Origin: JBMOLC01 sp049324215
Lineage (GTDB): Bacteria; Patescibacteriota; Microgenomatia; UBA8517
DNA: 5,341 nucleotides
Direction: 5' to 3'
Assembly (NCBI GenBank): GCA_049324215.1
Contig: JBMOLC010000031.1
Span: 1 to 5,341, forward strand
The translations under genes were made by a program, and so were the position numbers. Of the stretch, positions 5,161-5,341 are shown piece after piece. How positions within the stretch are numbered: position 1 is the first letter of the stretch; every line of letters starts with the position of its first letter. The notes under the pieces are model-generated. The model worked only from the letters and a program-made list of their open reading frames with translations, was not told the origin of the DNA and ran no database searches.

Positions 5161-5341
5161 TGGAACCTGCCTTTTTCCGAGATCTTTTTTTTGTACTCGC
5201 GGCAGCTCTCTCCGGTGGACTCGTCGTTCGCCTTTTCAAATTCCAACCCCTTTTGGGCTATATCATCGCGGGGGTAGTTTTTGGCAGCGTATTTCCAATT
5301 GCCGGCTCGGGAATAGAAAAATTGGCTGAGATTGGGGCAAT
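5160..5341 (+). CDS. Kef/CPA2-type cation:proton antiporter (3' partial)
   Basis: The first 60 residues of a membrane transporter that continues past the window. The frame opens at ATG 5160, sharing one base with the preceding stop (TAATG), and stays open to the end. The translation has a hydrophobic first helix (about 8-24), then FKFQPLLGYIIAGVVFG (26-42), and later KLAEIGA (54-60). The PLLGYIIAG helix followed by a LAEIG segment is the characteristic N-terminus of Kef/CPA2 sodium or potassium:proton antiporters in the cytoplasmic membrane. No ribosome binding site is visible, so translation is probably coupled to the pseudouridine synthase. A run of eight T (5185-5192) within codons 9-11 is a possible slippage site or sequencing-error spot, but the frame is intact as written. 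Ion specificity and any C-terminal TrkA-N regulatory domain cannot be seen. Confidence 0.85.
   Translation, partial: MEPAFFRDLFFVLAAALSGGLVVRLFKFQPLLGYIIAGVVFGSVFPIAGSGIEKLAEIGA

Noticed and set aside
1..5341. CRISPR array, insertion sequence, toxin-antitoxin or defence operon
   Set aside because: No regularly spaced repeats, terminal inverted repeats, transposase or nuclease motifs were seen on either strand.

Overview
The window looks like chromosomal DNA from a small-genome bacterium. Compact gene packing, one-base stop/start overlaps, few Shine-Dalgarno sites, short promoter-to-start distances, and a housekeeping set mixed with small orphan membrane proteins suggest a Candidate Phyla Radiation (Patescibacteria, possibly Microgenomates-like) genome. 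That placement is inference from style and gene content; no taxonomic marker gene is present. Base composition is roughly balanced G+C by eye. TGA is used as a stop (end of the 3404-2928 gene), so the Gracilibacteria/Absconditabacteria glycine recoding is not indicated.

Layout. (1) Positions 1-1869, plus strand: the C-terminal part of an UlaG-like metallo-beta-lactamase-fold hydrolase, joined by a TAATG overlap to a complete, intein-free replicative helicase DnaB. (2) Positions 1875-2281, minus strand: tRNA-Leu(CAA) and, directly 3' of it, a roughly 101-residue protein I do not recognise. It runs convergently into the end of dnaB. (3) Positions 2282-2347: a 66-bp divergent promoter region serving the tRNA (minus) and elongation factor P (plus, 2348-2908). 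The EF-P carries Arg32 at the modification-loop tip. (4) Positions 2928-3404, minus strand: a small histidine-rich membrane protein. (5) A second divergent promoter region near 3405-3464. (6) Positions 3465-5341, plus strand: a tightly packed operon of a multi-span membrane protein that may be a degenerate Lgt-like protein, a DksA/TraR-type protein with an altered zinc site, an RluA-family pseudouridine synthase, and the start of a Kef/CPA2-type cation:proton antiporter that runs off the window.

How they fit together: the recognisable genes serve replication (DnaB), translation (tRNA-Leu, EF-P, RluA-type RNA modification), probably transcription control (DksA/TraR) and ion homeostasis (antiporter). 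I found no CRISPR array, transposase, integrase or obvious defence system. The best leads are the Cys-to-Asp change in the DksA-like zinc site, the Arg32 EF-P, the orphan gene behind the tRNA, the Lgt-like membrane protein beside dksA/rluA, and a recurring promoter style (extended -10, no clear -35, very short leaders).
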